Shown piece by piece: positions 6,242 through 7,831 of a stretch of 7,831 bases of DNA (the stretch's first letter is position 1; every line of letters begins with the position of its first letter). Under the pieces are notes generated by a model that had not been told where the DNA came from, did not search any database, and was given only the letters and a program-made list of their open reading frames with translations. The position numbers and the translations under genes were made by a program. Source of the stretch: Bradyrhizobiaceae bacterium (GTDB taxonomy: Bacteria; Pseudomonadota; Alphaproteobacteria; Rhizobiales; Hyphomicrobiaceae). The stretch is taken from NCBI GenBank assembly GCA_947475855.1, contig CANJPN010000281.1:1-7831 (forward strand). The letters are read 5' to 3'.

Positions 6242-7227
6242 CACTGCTTCCGCTTCATCTCGAGGGCGCTTGCGGCTGCGTCGAGCGTCGCGATCATTTG
6301 CGCGATCGACTTGTCGAACTCTTCCGGACCGGCAAAGGCGGGCAACTGCGCCGTACCGGTCAAGCGCTCGGTGATCTCGGCCGTCGCCCCCGCCTCGATC
6401 ACGTCCGCAGCAATCCGCTTGCGCAGGTCGTTGGACATGCCGCGCGGGCCGAACAGACCGATCAGGCCGGCGTGGTCGAGGGCTGGAAATCCGGCCTCCG
6501 TGATCGTGGGCACGTCGATGACCGGCGTGCGTTGGTTGCCGACGCCCACCACGCGCACTTTGTTCGCGGCGGCGAGGGGCAATTGCGGGGCGAGCGATGA
6601 CATTACGATCTGGAGGCGGCCCTCCCCCAGGTCCGGGATCGCCTGAACGATGTCGCGGTATGGGACCTTCGACACGTCGAGGCCTTCGCGCTTCATCCAC
6701 CCGAAAAATATGATCTCCGACATGCCCTGCACAGAAGCAGCGTTCAGTTTGCCGGGGTTGGCCCTGGCATGGGCAACGAAATCTTTAAGCGTCTTGAGCC
6801 CCATCGCTTCGGGCACGCCGACCGCCATGACCGTGACCGAAACACGCGCGATCGTCAGCAGGTCACGTTCGCGGACGTAGGACAGGTTGTCATAAAGATA
6901 GGGGTGGGCGACGAACGAGGCGACGGCACCATAGAGCAGCGTGTGGTCTTCGTTGGCGCTTGTGAAGGCGTTGATCGCGACCATGGCGTCTCCGCCTGGC
7001 CGGTTTTCGACGACGACGGGCTGGCCCCATTTCTGCTGCAGCCTCGGGCTCAGAAGGCGGGCCGAGATGTCCGCGCCCGAGCCTGGTCCAAATGGAATTA
7101 TGAACCGCACATTGCGCTGCGGCCATGCGGCTGGCTGGGCCACAGCGACGCCTGCCAAAGTACCTGCCCAAAGAGCGGTGGCGATGATCGTGGCTGCACA
7201 TGCGCGGAAATAGGTCCTGACCGACAT
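6241..7227 (-). CDS. Bug-family tripartite tricarboxylate transporter substrate-binding protein
   Basis: This is a periplasmic solute-binding protein of the Bug (Bordetella uptake gene, TctC-like) family, 328 residues, normal for the family. Residues 1-30 are a signal peptide (basic SVRTYFR, hydrophobic core to AVA|Q at 30/31). The first ligand-binding loop VRFIIPFGPGSGADISAR (40-57) and VVVENRPGGD (71-80) are family hallmarks, and PTITEAGFP lies in the C-terminal half. Bug proteins bind carboxylates, amides or aromatic acids; the ligand is not predictable here. Membrane partners TctA/TctB are absent from the window, as is common for Bug genes. The ATG at 7227 is chosen because GGAGAG lies eight bases upstream and the signal peptide starts there. 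An in-frame ATG at 7308 with AGGAG six bases upstream would add 27 hydrophilic residues before the signal. The gene is coupled to the SnoaL-like gene by a one-base overlap. Confidence 0.92.
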   Translation of the reverse strand: MSVRTYFRACAATIIATALWAGTLAGVAVAQPAAWPQRNVRFIIPFGPGSGADISARLLSPRLQQKWGQPVVVENRPGGDAMVAINAFTSANEDHTLLYGAVASFVAHPYLYDNLSYVRERDLLTIARVSVTVMAVGVPEAMGLKTLKDFVAHARANPGKLNAASVQGMSEIIFFGWMKREGLDVSKVPYRDIVQAIPDLGEGRLQIVMSSLAPQLPLAAANKVRVVGVGNQRTPVIDVPTITEAGFPALDHAGLIGLFGPRGMSNDLRKRIAADVIEAGATAEITERLTGTAQLPAFAGPEEFDKSIAQMIATLDAAASALEMKRKQ

Positions 7228-7308
7228 ACTTCGTTCTCTCCGTGTCTGCCGTTCTATTTTGCCGGCACGTTCGTGCAGCTTGGCGCTGAACGCGGCGTGG
7301 TGCAACAT

Positions 7309-7358
7309 TGAAGTCTCCTATTTTAATATCGCAAGATCCAAGCGAAGGAATCACCGCG
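7309..7358. promoter_or_regulatory. Divergent control region between dioxygenase and Bug gene
   Basis: The two genes point away from each other, so promoters for both should lie between 7228 and 7358. The only AT-rich block is 7319-7331. It offers TTTAAT on the + strand (7322-7327, 5 of 6 to -10) and TAAAAT on the - strand (7325-7320, 5 of 6). No good -35 partner is seen for either, so an activator-dependent promoter is possible. No clear operator palindrome was found. Confidence 0.3.
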
Positions 7359-7831
7359 ATGATCGAAGCACTCGGCTATATCGGCATCAGGTCGGACAAG
7401 ATCGATACGTGGGCGGACTACGGGGCCAAGTGGCTCGGCTTGCAACTGGTCGAACGCTCATCATCGAGCTTGCGGTTCCGGATGGACGATCGCAAACAGC
7501 GCTTCATCATCGCCGATGGCCGCGAACCTTCGCCCGGCGAAAGCGCCCAGTTCTTCGGGTGGGAGGTTGCTGACGCCGGGGGGCTCGACGCGCTGGCGAC
7601 CAAGCTCGAAAAGGCAGGAACGAAAGTCGCGCGTCTCGACCTTGCCGCCTGCGCTCACCGCCGCGTCACCGATGCCATCGCGTTTGCCGACCCCAGCGGC
7701 AACCGGCTGGAGGCTTTTCATGGTGCTGAGACGACCAGCGATCCGTTCGTGCCGGGCCGTCCGATCTCGGGCTTCCGTACAGGGGCGCTCGGCATGGGAC
7801 ACGTAGTCTTGCGCGCCAAGAAGATCGATGT
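7359..7831 (+). CDS. Type I extradiol ring-cleavage dioxygenase (VOC fold), N-terminal part, cut by window end
   Basis: This is the N-terminal 157 residues of a vicinal-oxygen-chelate protein resembling 2,3-dihydroxybiphenyl 1,2-dioxygenase (BphC) and related catechol meta-cleavage enzymes, which use Fe(II) and O2 to open a dihydroxylated ring. Residues 1-122 form the non-catalytic first domain: the start MIEALGYIGI, WLGLQLVER at 25-33, FIIADG at 49-54, and FADPSGNRLEAFHG at 109-122, the usual domain-end motif. FRTGALGMGHVVL (139-151) begins the catalytic domain. His148 aligns with the first iron-binding His near residue 146 of BphC; the remaining ligands lie beyond the window. The frame is open to base 7831 with no stop. 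ATG 7359 has AAGGA (7345-7349) nine bases upstream and gives the family's normal N-terminus. The substrate is unknown; catechols from biphenyl-like, steroid or monoaromatic compounds are all possible. It diverges from the Bug and SnoaL-like genes. Confidence 0.88.
   Translation, partial: MIEALGYIGIRSDKIDTWADYGAKWLGLQLVERSSSSLRFRMDDRKQRFIIADGREPSPGESAQFFGWEVADAGGLDALATKLEKAGTKVARLDLAACAHRRVTDAIAFADPSGNRLEAFHGAETTSDPFVPGRPISGFRTGALGMGHVVLRAKKID

Noticed and set aside
6242..6700. Upstream extension of the SnoaL-like frame into the Bug gene
   Set aside because: Pro/Arg/Gly-rich off-frame translation; the Bug protein is clearly coding here and the ATG at 6241 begins the normal domain.
6769..7311. 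+ strand open frame opposite the Bug gene
   Set aside because: No domain or ribosome binding site that I can support; it mirrors the GC-rich coding strand of the Bug gene.

Overview
The window is high-GC bacterial chromosome with densely packed genes. GatC and GatA, the only core genes here, read like alphaproteobacterial (Rhizobiales-type) versions, and the Bug-type solute-binding protein and extradiol dioxygenase fit a soil or catabolically versatile alphaproteobacterium. This placement rests on remembered family patterns, not on a search.

Left part (1-1094): the C-terminal part of a spermidine-synthase-like protein runs in from beyond the left edge and ends at 954. A strong intrinsic terminator (about 1038-1072) separates it from the next transcription unit.

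Centre (1095-4931, + strand): gatC, a small two-helix membrane protein, a small exported four-cysteine protein, gatA, and a PP_4765/HI0933-type flavoprotein. From 1486 to 4931 the genes are nearly touching (17-nt gap or 4-nt overlap, 4-nt gap, 4-nt overlap), which indicates an operon. GatC and GatA are two subunits of the tRNA-dependent amidotransferase that makes Gln-tRNA(Gln) and/or Asn-tRNA(Asn). The third subunit, GatB, is not in the window, and two unrelated envelope genes sit between gatC and gatA.

Right part (4985-7831): a small exported two-cysteine protein on the - strand converges on the flavoprotein gene. Next come a Bug-family periplasmic binding protein and a SnoaL-like/NTF2-fold protein on the - strand, joined by a one-base stop/start overlap. 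Diverging from them on the + strand is the first half of a type I extradiol ring-cleavage dioxygenase, cut by the right edge. The three look like the edge of a catabolic cluster for an aromatic or ring-containing substrate: capture in the periplasm, a small-substrate processing protein, then ring cleavage.

There is no stretch over 300 bases without a gene; the largest gap is 5450-5638. I saw no tRNA, rRNA, CRISPR array, insertion sequence or phage feature. I did not find a clearly new biological system. The most unusual points are the interrupted gatC/gatA arrangement with its terminator just before gatC, and the dioxygenase/Bug/SnoaL locus with its double start region.
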